A stretch of 64,000 nucleotides of DNA from JAOEGB01 sp041262585 (GTDB lineage Bacteria; Actinomycetota; Actinomycetes; Streptosporangiales; Streptosporangiaceae), in the NCBI RefSeq assembly GCF_041262585.1, contig NZ_JBGCBZ010000018.1:1-64000 (forward strand). Reading direction: 5' to 3'. The position numbers were made by a program, and so were the translations under genes. The notes under the pieces are model-generated. The model ran no database searches, was not told the origin of the DNA, and was given only the letters and a program-made list of their open reading frames with translations. The stretch's first letter is position 1; the number at the start of each line of letters is the position of its first letter. Shown in pieces: positions 33,537-41,596 of the stretch.

Positions 33537-35906
33537 TTAGGGCACGGAGACTGGTTCTCGGGCCGCGCGGGCTGCCAGCTCCTGTGGCGTCAGCCCGTAC
33601 GGCAGGCGGAGGAGGATTTCGGCGGCCACATGTTCGGCCGCAGCCCTGACGGGAAGCTCGTCAGGCGCGGGAAGCATCTCCGAGATGGTGAGCGTCCGCG
33701 GCCCGTCGCCCCGCACGAGCGTCTTGAGCGTCTGCTCGAACACCCGGAGCGCGCGCAGGCTCTCCAGGTCGCAGGCGAGCGGCTGCTCGCCGTACGGACC
33801 GGAGACGAAGACCCAGCGGGGCAGCCCGAGCTCCGCGCGCAGCCTGCTGAGCGCCCGCAGCTCGGCGAGGTCTCCGCCGCCCACGGGGGCGAGCCGGCCG
33901 GCGTCCACCGCCCACTGGGCGACGGAGATCACCAGGGAGCCGGCCACATCGATGCGCGGGACGAAAGCGCGCTGGGGGTGGGCCCTGAGCGAAAGGCCCA
34001 GCCGGAGTGTGTGCGACGTGCGCTGCGGGGAGTCGGCGCACAAGATTCCGTTCATCACGGTCCAGGGCACCATCGGGGTCCGGGTCGCGTGCTGGAGAAT
34101 CCGCAGAGGACGTCCCGCGTGGGAGATCACGATGCGCCCGTCGTCGGCGCGATGCACGCTGAGCTCGCCCAGTGGCAGGAAGCCGTCGGCGCCCTCGTCC
34201 CAGGACGAGCCGTAGTGACCCGCGTGGGGGTCGCCCGTCCACAGCTTGGTGAACCGGGGGCGGCGTACCGCGTTGGCGGCCCGCTCGGCCAGCGGCGGAA
34301 CCAGCAGCTCCACCGAGGGGATGCCGGTGAGCCGGTCCAGCTCGGCCAGGAACGCCCGGTAGTCGTCGGCCGCGGGAACGCTGCCGTGCAGCCAGCGCAG
34401 CGTCTCGACGAAGCGCGCGTCCAGCACCCCGGCCGGTCCCGAGTTGTCCAGGACCCAGCCGCCCGAGGCCATCGGCCGGAGCAGGCAGTCCACCGGCCAG
34501 CGGAGCGGAGCCCGCGGGGCGCCTAGCGCGTCGAGCGTTTCGGCGGTGATGCTCACCGGGCCGTCGCTGGAGGCGATCAGGTCAAGCAGCCTGGCGTAGC
34601 CGGAGCCGGGCTGCAGGGCCGCCGGCCAGCCGGACCTGCCCAGCGGGCGCAGCGCCAGCTCGCCCTTCTCGAACTGCGCGGTGGCTTCTTCGGCGAAAAC
34701 GTCCAGGACAGGCCGGGGCTGAGGGCCGACGCGGCCGGTAAAAGCGGGCTCTGCAGGCGAGCGCTCGGCCCTGATCAGCGCGAAGATGCGGCGGCACTGC
34801 TCGAAGGCGTGCTGCAGCATGGCCAGGTCGGGGGAGAGGGCTCCTCGCGTGCGCCGGTAGACGTCGACGAACCCGGTGTCGCCGGGTGTGTCCCGCTCGG
34901 TGATCGTCCGCCAGCGGCGACGCTGCTGCTCCAGGGGAGCCGACACCTCCAGCACACCTCGGCGGGCGAGCTTGGCGAGGAGTGCCGGCGACACGTCGGG
35001 CAGCTCGCGCGTCAGCTCCGCCACCGTGCGGGTGCGGGAGCCCAGCAGCCGGACGACCTCGTCGAGCCCCAGCGCCAGACGGACGTTGCTCATCACCGCG
35101 CGGGGGGTGGGGGAAGACGGGTCGACGGTCCAGACCGTGAGCCTGCCATCCTCCAGCCGGTGCAGCGGGGGGAGTGAGATCCGGTGGTCCGGGTCCAGCT
35201 GTTCGGCGCGGGCCAGGCCGACCCGGTGGGTGTGCACGTTCTGCGTCCACTCGGTCGCGACTCGGTCGTCCACCGACAGCTCGGCCACGGCATGCGTCTC
35301 CAGCTCATCCGGCTCGGCGAGCGGGACGAGCGCGACCTGGCCCAGCCAGGCTCTCGGCGTGGTCTTGACCGAGCCCCTGGCGATCATCCGCCACAGGTAG
35401 TCGCTGCTCTTGCGTAACCGTTTGGAGCTCCACGGCTCGCCTTCGCTCAGCCGGCGCCGGATGTCGGCGACGATGTCGAAGCTCTCGCTGTCCAGCGTCA
35501 GGCTGGAGCCGACCAGCTCCCACGGCAGCGCCAGCAGCCGCTCGTGTTCGGCGTCGATCCGGAGGCGGGTCAGCTCTTCCAACTCGCGCAGCCTGGCCGA
35601 CAGACGGGTCACCTGGTCCACATCGGGGAGCAGGCCCTCGGTGACGATCGTGCGCAGCCGGGTGGTGTCGGCGTGTCTGCCCTGGTGCAGGCTGCGCCGT
35701 ACGGACAACACCAGACGACGGTCCGCGACCCGGAGCTCGGGCCTGGGCACCAGCTCCTCCCCGAGCCGCTCGGCCAGAGCGGCCGCCCGCTCGCGGTAGG
35801 TCTCCTCGGCGTGGTCCAGCGCGCGGACCAGCTCGAACAGGTCGGGGGCCGATCCGGCCAGCCACGTCCTGATGGGCAGGCCCGCCATCCGCAGCAGGGC
35901 ACTCAT
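33537..35906 (-). CDS. lanB: Lantibiotic dehydratase, glutamylation domain (LanB N-terminal part)
   Basis: A 789-aa protein matching Lant_dehydr_N, the domain that glutamylates precursor Ser/Thr using glutamyl-tRNA. It starts MSALLRMAGLPIRTWLAG. Family-like stretches include LPWELVGSSLTLDSESFDIVADIRR, RISLPPLHRLEDGRLTVWTVDP, LRPLGRSGWPAALQPGSGYARLL, and a C-terminal FVPRIDVAGSLVISVAQWAVDAGRLAPV with LPRWVFVSGPYGEQPLACDLES. Full LanB enzymes are about 1000 aa; here the elimination domain is a separate upstream gene. The start overlaps that gene's stop in ATGA. A much longer frame extends upstream but is antiparallel noise over the SpaB_C gene. Confidence 0.9.
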   Translation of the reverse strand: MSALLRMAGLPIRTWLAGSAPDLFELVRALDHAEETYRERAAALAERLGEELVPRPELRVADRRLVLSVRRSLHQGRHADTTRLRTIVTEGLLPDVDQVTRLSARLRELEELTRLRIDAEHERLLALPWELVGSSLTLDSESFDIVADIRRRLSEGEPWSSKRLRKSSDYLWRMIARGSVKTTPRAWLGQVALVPLAEPDELETHAVAELSVDDRVATEWTQNVHTHRVGLARAEQLDPDHRISLPPLHRLEDGRLTVWTVDPSSPTPRAVMSNVRLALGLDEVVRLLGSRTRTVAELTRELPDVSPALLAKLARRGVLEVSAPLEQQRRRWRTITERDTPGDTGFVDVYRRTRGALSPDLAMLQHAFEQCRRIFALIRAERSPAEPAFTGRVGPQPRPVLDVFAEEATAQFEKGELALRPLGRSGWPAALQPGSGYARLLDLIASSDGPVSITAETLDALGAPRAPLRWPVDCLLRPMASGGWVLDNSGPAGVLDARFVETLRWLHGSVPAADDYRAFLAELDRLTGIPSVELLVPPLAERAANAVRRPRFTKLWTGDPHAGHYGSSWDEGADGFLPLGELSVHRADDGRIVISHAGRPLRILQHATRTPMVPWTVMNGILCADSPQRTSHTLRLGLSLRAHPQRAFVPRIDVAGSLVISVAQWAVDAGRLAPVGGGDLAELRALSRLRAELGLPRWVFVSGPYGEQPLACDLESLRALRVFEQTLKTLVRGDGPRTLTISEMLPAPDELPVRAAAEHVAAEILLRLPYGLTPQELAARAAREPVSVP

Positions 35907-36748
35907 ACGCCGCGCACCAGGAGGGCCTCGGTGATCAGGGCCTGCCGTACGGCGGGCAGCGCCGCCCGGTTCCAGTGGAAGATGATCATGAAGGCGGCGA
36001 CCTCGCGGGGGCCGACGACGGCCAGACCACTCTCGAAGTACTCCTCGAACCAGCGCGCGCCCTCCCCGAGCACACCCGCGTGGTACTCCTCCGCCAGCGG
36101 GACCGCCTCGGCGGAGAGCTTGGCGGCCAGCTTGTCCCGGGACGGCCAGGCCGCGCGCAGGGCAGTGGCCAGGGCCTGGATGCGCGGGTCCGCCGCGGCG
36201 TCGGGGAGAGCGCGGCCATGGCGGCGCAGGCGGTCCCAGACGTCGAGGTCCTCCCAGCCCACCACCCTCAGGGTCGCCAGCAGCGACTGGACCATCAGCA
36301 TGGACATCGCCCAGGCCGGCCCGGGCGCGGCCAGGCGGTGGTAGCCCAACCAGGCCAGCGAGTCCGCGGTGAACACCCGGTGCACGCTGCGCATCGAGGC
36401 GTCCCCGCCGAAGAGGTAGCTCTCCGGCTCGTAGACGCCGTGCCGCCACTGCTCGATCAGGCCCGCGTCCTGCCAGCCGCGCAACCGCTCGGCCAGCAAG
36501 GTGTCGAGCTCGGCTGACGCCTGGAACTCGGCTGACGCCTGGAAGCGGATGCGGAGGCCCGGCGCCTTGTGCATGAAGAAGAACTCGCTCGCCACGCCCT
36601 CGGCCAGCACCTGCCTTGCGAGGGAGCCCAGCTCCGCGTACAGGGTGGCCCATGCGTCCAGGCGCGGCTTGAGGCCGTACTGGAGCCAGCGCTCGGCCGG
36701 TCGCTCCGGCGGGGCGGCGGGCAGCACTTCCGATTCGATCAGTCGCAT
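35903..36748 (-). CDS. SpaB_C/thiopeptide-type biosynthesis protein (LanB elimination domain)
   Basis: A 281-aa protein matching the SpaB_C/TIGR03891 domain, which eliminates glutamate from glutamylated Ser/Thr to give dehydroamino acids, or in thiopeptides forms the pyridine. Seen: WLQYGLKPRLDAWATLYAELG, FFFMHKAPGLRIRFQ, VYEPESYLFGGDASMRSVHRVFTADSLAWLGYHRL, and a C-terminal MIIFHWNRAALPAVRQALI. Only one copy is present and there is no YcaO gene, so lanthipeptide-type elimination is most likely. An 18-bp tandem duplication (36509-36544) repeats ASAEFQ. Translationally coupled to the glutamylation gene. Confidence 0.88.
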   Translation of the reverse strand: MRLIESEVLPAAPPERPAERWLQYGLKPRLDAWATLYAELGSLARQVLAEGVASEFFFMHKAPGLRIRFQASAEFQASAELDTLLAERLRGWQDAGLIEQWRHGVYEPESYLFGGDASMRSVHRVFTADSLAWLGYHRLAAPGPAWAMSMLMVQSLLATLRVVGWEDLDVWDRLRRHGRALPDAAADPRIQALATALRAAWPSRDKLAAKLSAEAVPLAEEYHAGVLGEGARWFEEYFESGLAVVGPREVAAFMIIFHWNRAALPAVRQALITEALLVRGV

Positions 36749-36808
36749 TACTGTCTCCGAGGTGGAGGGCGGACATGAGTAATGTCGAACGGGGCCTTCA
36801 GAGCCGGT

Positions 36809-37861
36809 TCATAGTCCGCTCATAGCGGTCAGGAAGGACATCGGGACGACCCGGCCGCCTCCCGCCGCGCAGTGGAGACCGGCGAGCATCCTGACCGCGG
36901 CACGTGTGATCGTCCGCGTGGCCGCCTTGCGCTCGAACCAGCGCCAGTCCCCGGTGACGTTGGCTTCCAGGAAGACCGGTTCGCCCCGGCTGAGCAGGAA
37001 GTCGAAGGCGGCGTACCCCAGGCCCAGAACGTCGGCCAGCCGCAGGGTCGCGCTCGCGACCGGCTCGGGCACGCGGCAGGACCTGACGCGCACGGCCCGT
37101 TCGTCGAGCCAGAGCGCCTCGGGAGCGCTCTTGACCACCCGGAAGCCGTGGATCTCTCCGCCGAGGTGGTAGACGCGCAGTTCGCACTCGTGGGGGACGT
37201 ACTCCTGCAGCACCAGGGGCGCCTGGCGGGGCCAGCGCAGCACCTCGTCCCTGTCGGCCACCTGGGCGAAAGCGTTGGCCAGCAGGCCGGGTGCGGCCTC
37301 GACGGCGTGGCTGTCCAGAGCCTTGGCCACCACCCGCGGCGAGCGCAGCAGCGCGACATCGGTCCCCGGCTGGGTGGTGATCACCGTCTCCGGCACCCTG
37401 ACACCGAGAGCTCGGGCGGCGGCCAGTTGCCGCAGGAGGCCAGGCCCGGTACCGAGGACGGGGGCGCCGGTGACGGCCTCCACCTGGCTCAGCAGGGCCC
37501 GCCACGCGTCACTGCGGTACCGCCTGACCGCGGTCACCGGATGTTCGGGCGCCGACCGCGGGGAAAGGTGCCTGACCCACAGCACGGTCGGGATCACGCC
37601 GTCGAACTGGACGCCGTCCGATGTCAACCGGACAGGCGTGCCGAGCCCGGCCCGCAAGGAGGGGACGCCCAGCCGCCACAGGCCCGCCCGCAGCGCGTCG
37701 ACCTCCGGGTCACGCTCCCGCGCCAGAAAGACCGGACACGGTACGGCAGGCGCCCCCGGCCGCTCACCCCCGGAGGGGGGCCGCAGGTCGATCACCCGGG
37801 CCTGATCGTCGAGTTGCCACTCCAGCGGCCGGCCCGGCTCGGCGGGGCGCCCTGCGTTCAA
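36809..37861 (-). CDS. ATP-grasp ligase, graspetide-maturase-like
   Basis: About 350 residues from a TTG at 37861 that overlaps the upstream stop in TTGA. The ATP-grasp core is visible: RVVAKALDSHAVEAAP, PLVLQEYVPHECELRVYHLGGEIHGFRVV, LGYAAFDFLLSRGEPVFLEANVTG and then DWRWFERKA. The E-x-N...G-x-W-x-W-x-E run closely resembles the C-terminal signature of graspetide (microviridin-type) maturases, which join Asp/Glu side chains to Ser/Thr/Lys. A simple amino-acid ligase role is the alternative. It lies directly upstream of the split LanB and precursor genes. The N-terminal half is divergent. Confidence 0.8.
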   Translation of the reverse strand: MNAGRPAEPGRPLEWQLDDQARVIDLRPPSGGERPGAPAVPCPVFLARERDPEVDALRAGLWRLGVPSLRAGLGTPVRLTSDGVQFDGVIPTVLWVRHLSPRSAPEHPVTAVRRYRSDAWRALLSQVEAVTGAPVLGTGPGLLRQLAAARALGVRVPETVITTQPGTDVALLRSPRVVAKALDSHAVEAAPGLLANAFAQVADRDEVLRWPRQAPLVLQEYVPHECELRVYHLGGEIHGFRVVKSAPEALWLDERAVRVRSCRVPEPVASATLRLADVLGLGYAAFDFLLSRGEPVFLEANVTGDWRWFERKAATRTITRAAVRMLAGLHCAAGGGRVVPMSFLTAMSGL

Positions 37862-40740
37862 CGTTCCAGGCTCTCCAGCCAGGCGGTCACCTGGGCGGCC
37901 TGGAGAGTGGCGCCGCGGGCCTCGTAGAGCTCCACCGCCCGCGTGGCGAGTTCCACGGCCTCCGACGCCTGGCCCAGGTCCTTCCAAACGTGGGCGATCT
38001 CGGCCAGGGCTTCGCCGCGCAGGCAGAGGTCGTCGGTATCGGTCAGCAGGGCCAGGGCGGCCTCGGCGTGCCGGCGGCTGCCCGCCCGGGCGCGCAGGCA
38101 GGTGGCGATGAGATCGGCACGCAGTTCCAGATCCTCGGCAGGCAGCTCTGGGAGCAGCTCGGCCAGAGGCGTCCCGGCGTGGAAGCGCTCACGTGCGGCG
38201 TAGACCTTCAAGGTGCGGGCGGGCGTGGGCAGGCCCATCGCGACCAGGGTTCGGGCGGCTTCGCCGTACAGCCGGGCCGCCGTGGCATGGTCGCCGGCGA
38301 GCGAGGTGACCAAGGCCCTGGTCTGGGTCACCGCGATCCTGGCCAGGTGCAGGTTGAGGTCGCCGGCGTGCCCGTCCGCCAGGTCGAGCAGGGCGTGCGC
38401 GGCGTCGATCTCGCCGCGCAGAGCGAGCAGGCGGGCCTTGGTGAACAGGACCATCACCAGCAGCGACCGGTCCCCGGCGAACCGCTCCGCCAGGTCGGCG
38501 CAGAGGGCCAGCCCCTCGTCGAGGTGCGCGGGTGACCACTGGGCCAGCTCGCACCTGGCGATGAGCAACCGTTTCTCCTCATAGGCGTCGCCCAGCGCGC
38601 GGGCGTGCCCGGCGGCCGCGCGCATGGCCTCCTCGGCCTTGCCGACCTGGCCAGAGGCCAGCCAGGACAACGCGTGTACCTGCTGCATCCGGCACCAGCC
38701 GAGGTGGTCGTCGGCGTCCGGCTCCAGGTCGGTGAACGTGCCGGGTGTGCCGTACCGCAGCGCGAGAAGCTGCCGCTGGATGGCCAGGGTGCGCTGCCCG
38801 CGCGGGTCGGCGAAGGCCGCCGCGCTGCGGTCCAGTAGGGCGAACGCGTCCTCGCGCCGGCTCAGCAGGACGTAGGCGTCGCACAGGCGGATGACCAGGA
38901 GGCGGTGGTCCGGCTCTCCCATCGGCATCAGGGCCAGGGCGCGTTCGAGCAGGTTGACCGCAGCCGAGAGGTCCTTGCGCGCCAGCGCCTGCGTGCCCGC
39001 CTCGGCCAGGTGGCCGGACGCGCGCCTGGCCAGCGGCAGGTTGCCCGGATCGCCGGGGCTGACCTCTCCGGCCAGCAGGCAGGCGGCTTCGAGGTGGTAG
39101 GCGACCTCATGCACGTCGTCGAGCCGGTCGGCGATGCGCAGGTGCCAGTCTCGGCGCTCGGCCTTGGGGCTCATCGAGTAGACCACTTCGCGGGTGAGCG
39201 CCTGGGCGAAGCGGAAGTCGGGGCCGGCCCGCTCCACCAGGCGACGGCGACGCACCTGGAGGATGGCTCCGGGCACCTCTTCTGGCGCGTCGTGCAGCGC
39301 GGCCACGCCTTCGCTGCTGAAGCGGCGGCCGAAGGCGGAGGCGCGGGCCAGCACCCGGCGCTCGCCGGGGAGCAGACGATCGATCGTGGCGGTCAGCAGC
39401 GCCTGCACCGTGGGCGGGATGGCGTCCTCGCCCCCTTCGGCCAGCATGTCCATCATGAGCTCGGCGAACAGTGGGTTGCCCCCGCTGGCCTCGGCCACCC
39501 GCTCCAGCGCGTCGGTCGCCGAATGCGCCAGCACCCCCGTGTCGAGCTGGTCGAGGAAGAGATCAAGCTGATCGGGCGGCAGCGGGCCCAGCTCCATGAC
39601 GGTGGCGGCGGCCCAGCCCGGCCGTGCCTCGACGAGCTCCGGCCGGGCCACGCAGATCAGCAGGACCGGCAGCCCCGTCAGGTCGGCCGCCAGCCCCTCC
39701 AGGAGGTCCAGCAGGGTGGGCTCGGCCCAGTGCAGATCCTCGCAGACCACGATCAGCGGGCGCTGTGCGGCCAGCTCCTCCACCTGGCGGCGCACCACCC
39801 ACGCGAGCTCCTCCACGCCGCTGTTCGCGGCCATGCACCTGGCCAGTTCCGCACTGGCGGGCAGGCCCTGGAACAGCTCGGCGATCGGCTGGTAGGTGAT
39901 GCCCTTGCCGTATGACTGACAGTGCCCCACCAGGACGTGGGCCTCTTCCCGCGGCACCGAGGCCAGGAACTCGCGTACCAGCCGCGTCTTGCCCAGCCCC
40001 GGCACGCCGAGCACGGTGACGACGCGGCACTCCTGGTCGCGCACCACCCTGCGGAAGGCGCGCCCCAGTTCGTCCAGCTCGTCGGCCCTGCCGACGAAGG
40101 GCACCCGGTCCCGCTCGACCGTTTTTTTCTGCCCGGCGACCAGCCACGCGGGCACCGGCTTGGCTTTGCCCTTCAACGTCAGCGGCGGCACCGGGCGCAG
40201 TTCCATGAGATCTCGGACGGCTTGCGCCACGCTCTTGCCGATGAGGATCTCCCCGGGACCGGCGGCCGACTGCAGCCGGGCAGCCGTGTTGACCGCGTCC
40301 CCCACCACCCGCAGGTCACCGGTGGGCAGCGCGGTGGCGATCACCTCACCCGAGAAGATCCCCGAGTGCACGTCCAGCCCGCCGCCCAGCTCGTGGACGC
40401 CCGCGGTGACCTCCAGGGCCGCCCGCACCGCACGCGCGGCGTCGTCCTCGTGCGCCACCGGCACCCCGAAGACCGCCATGACGGCGTCGCCGATGAACTT
40501 CTCGATTACGCCGCCGTGCCCGCCGATCGCCTCGGTGCAGACCCGGTAGTACCGGTCCATCAGGGCGCGCAACGGCTCGGGGTCCAGCCATTCGGCCAGG
40601 GTGGTCGAGCCGATCAGGTCGATGAAGAGCACCACCACGCTCTTGCGGCTGCGCAGCTCGGGGACGGTGTTCAGGCGGGCGCCGCAGTGGCGGCAGAAGC
40701 GGTCCTGTGGCGTGGTCTCGGCACTGCAGCCCGGGCACAT
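37858..40740 (-). CDS. Zinc ribbon-adenylate/guanylate cyclase-AAA ATPase-TPR regulator
   Basis: A 960-aa multidomain protein. Residues 1-24 form a zinc ribbon (CPGC...CRHC, Cys 2, 5, 16, 19). A class III cyclase domain spans about 33-200 with metal ligands in VVVLFIDLIGST (Asp41) and EKFIGDAVMAVFG (Lys81, Asp85) and the transition-state pair VNTAARL (Asn151, Arg155), so it looks active. An AAA_16 ATPase follows (P-loop VLGVPGLGKTRLVRE, about 243-257) and then TPR-like helices to the C-terminus. It has no DNA-binding domain. It may make a cyclic nucleotide or act as an ATP-dependent sensor. Its start overlaps the previous stop by one base. Confidence 0.88.
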   Translation of the reverse strand: MCPGCSAETTPQDRFCRHCGARLNTVPELRSRKSVVVLFIDLIGSTTLAEWLDPEPLRALMDRYYRVCTEAIGGHGGVIEKFIGDAVMAVFGVPVAHEDDAARAVRAALEVTAGVHELGGGLDVHSGIFSGEVIATALPTGDLRVVGDAVNTAARLQSAAGPGEILIGKSVAQAVRDLMELRPVPPLTLKGKAKPVPAWLVAGQKKTVERDRVPFVGRADELDELGRAFRRVVRDQECRVVTVLGVPGLGKTRLVREFLASVPREEAHVLVGHCQSYGKGITYQPIAELFQGLPASAELARCMAANSGVEELAWVVRRQVEELAAQRPLIVVCEDLHWAEPTLLDLLEGLAADLTGLPVLLICVARPELVEARPGWAAATVMELGPLPPDQLDLFLDQLDTGVLAHSATDALERVAEASGGNPLFAELMMDMLAEGGEDAIPPTVQALLTATIDRLLPGERRVLARASAFGRRFSSEGVAALHDAPEEVPGAILQVRRRRLVERAGPDFRFAQALTREVVYSMSPKAERRDWHLRIADRLDDVHEVAYHLEAACLLAGEVSPGDPGNLPLARRASGHLAEAGTQALARKDLSAAVNLLERALALMPMGEPDHRLLVIRLCDAYVLLSRREDAFALLDRSAAAFADPRGQRTLAIQRQLLALRYGTPGTFTDLEPDADDHLGWCRMQQVHALSWLASGQVGKAEEAMRAAAGHARALGDAYEEKRLLIARCELAQWSPAHLDEGLALCADLAERFAGDRSLLVMVLFTKARLLALRGEIDAAHALLDLADGHAGDLNLHLARIAVTQTRALVTSLAGDHATAARLYGEAARTLVAMGLPTPARTLKVYAARERFHAGTPLAELLPELPAEDLELRADLIATCLRARAGSRRHAEAALALLTDTDDLCLRGEALAEIAHVWKDLGQASEAVELATRAVELYEARGATLQAAQVTAWLESLER

Positions 40741-40925
40741 CAGAGCACCTTGACCGAGTGGCCTTCCAGGTCGGAGTCGTCGGCCTCCTCCAGCCTGGAC
40801 TTGATCGAGTTCAGCAGTTCCACCTCGGACTCGGACAGGCCGGCGAAGACGGCGCGCTGGCCATCGGTGAGGAACTCCAGGGGGTGACCGGCCTCCTGCA
40901 AGGCGGCCAGGGCGTCGAACGACAT
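40740..40925 (-). CDS. Small acidic cluster protein (61 aa), possible RiPP-associated peptide
   Basis: A 61-residue protein: MSFDALAALQEAGHPLEFL, then DGQRAVFAGLSESEVELLNSI and an acidic tail EEADDSDLEGHSVKVL. The pattern (AG-P-E-F-L, then GLSESEVELL) resembles small proteins in actinomycete RiPP neighbourhoods that I associate with the aroma-sacti cluster domain; this is from memory and not certain. It lacks Cys, so it cannot be a lanthionine substrate. The Ser/Lys and Asp/Glu-rich tail could be an ATP-grasp substrate, or the protein may be a leader-binding partner. A ribosome site AAAGGACA precedes it, and the cyclase gene overlaps its stop. Confidence 0.7.
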   Translation of the reverse strand: MSFDALAALQEAGHPLEFLTDGQRAVFAGLSESEVELLNSIKSRLEEADDSDLEGHSVKVL

Positions 40926-40959
40926 GGTTGTGTCCTTTCTGCTTGCGGCCTGAGCCGGT

Positions 40960-41586
40960 TCAGTGACGGCCTGAGCTGGTCAGCACGAACTTGCCCAGCG
41001 CATCGAGCAGCTCGTCCACGGCGGTGCTGGGCGCCTCGGCGCGGCTGAGCGCCCGCTCCAGCCGGTGCAGAGGTGTGACCTCCTGCCTTCGGGCGACCGT
41101 CACCAGCGCGAGGGCGATCGCCAGCTGGTTGGCAAGCTCGGTGAGCAGGTCGATCGCGGCCAGTTCGCCGAAGCGGTCGATGGCGGGGTCCAGCACCTGC
41201 ATCACGCCGATGACGCGCTCCTCCAACTCCAGCGGGGCGGCCATCAGCACGTCGGGCACGTAGCCGGTGCTCTGGGCGAAGTCCCGGTCGAAGCGGGGGT
41301 CCTCACGGACGTCGCAGAGGATGGTCTCACCGGTCTGGAAGACCCAGCCCGCGATGCCGCGACCGGCGGGAATGGCCATGCCGACCAGGCGGTCCTCGCC
41401 CTCTCCGGAGGAGGCCTCGAAAACCAGTTGATCGCGCTGCTCGTCGTAGAGGAAGACGGAGGCCGCGGCGGCTGAGAAGGTCAGCCTGCCCAGCCGTACC
41501 GTCGACCTCATCAGCTCGGTGTGCGCGCCGGGCAGCAGCACCCGGCCCAGCGAGGCGGTCAGGGAGTCGGGCATCTCCAAGCCCAT
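40960..41586 (-). CDS. GAF domain protein
   Basis: A 208-aa cytosolic sensor protein. One GAF domain spans about residues 30-165: GRLTFSAAAASVFLYDEQRDQLVFEASSG, then GMAIPAGRGIAGWVFQTGETILCDVREDPRF and APLELEERVIGVMQVLDPAIDRF. A helical C-terminus follows (QLAIALALVTVARRQEVTPLHRLERALSRAE). No output domain is attached. GAF domains often bind cyclic nucleotides, so the neighbouring cyclase gene makes a signalling link attractive but unproven. Start 41586 follows GAGGAG, 10 bp after the subtilase stop; a longer frame is not supported. Confidence 0.82.
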   Translation of the reverse strand: MGLEMPDSLTASLGRVLLPGAHTELMRSTVRLGRLTFSAAAASVFLYDEQRDQLVFEASSGEGEDRLVGMAIPAGRGIAGWVFQTGETILCDVREDPRFDRDFAQSTGYVPDVLMAAPLELEERVIGVMQVLDPAIDRFGELAAIDLLTELANQLAIALALVTVARRQEVTPLHRLERALSRAEAPSTAVDELLDALGKFVLTSSGRH

Positions 41587-41596
41587 GTCGGTCTCC

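Noticed and set aside
33537..35906. The LanB protein as a stand-alone peptide aminoacyl-tRNA ligase (PEARL)
   Set aside because: PEARLs lack the elimination domain, but here that domain is encoded by the overlapping upstream gene, so a normal dehydratase pair is more likely.
33537..36748. A thiopeptide cluster
   Set aside because: Split LanB and Cys-rich cores resemble thiopeptides, but there is no YcaO cyclodehydratase, no azoline dehydrogenase and only one SpaB_C protein, while LanC is present.
35907..36776. An N-terminal extension that would fuse LanB to a 1079-aa protein
   Set aside because: The extra ~290 residues are an Arg/Gly/Pro-rich out-of-frame reading of the SpaB_C gene. The true start MSALLRMAGLP at 35906 is in an ATGA overlap.
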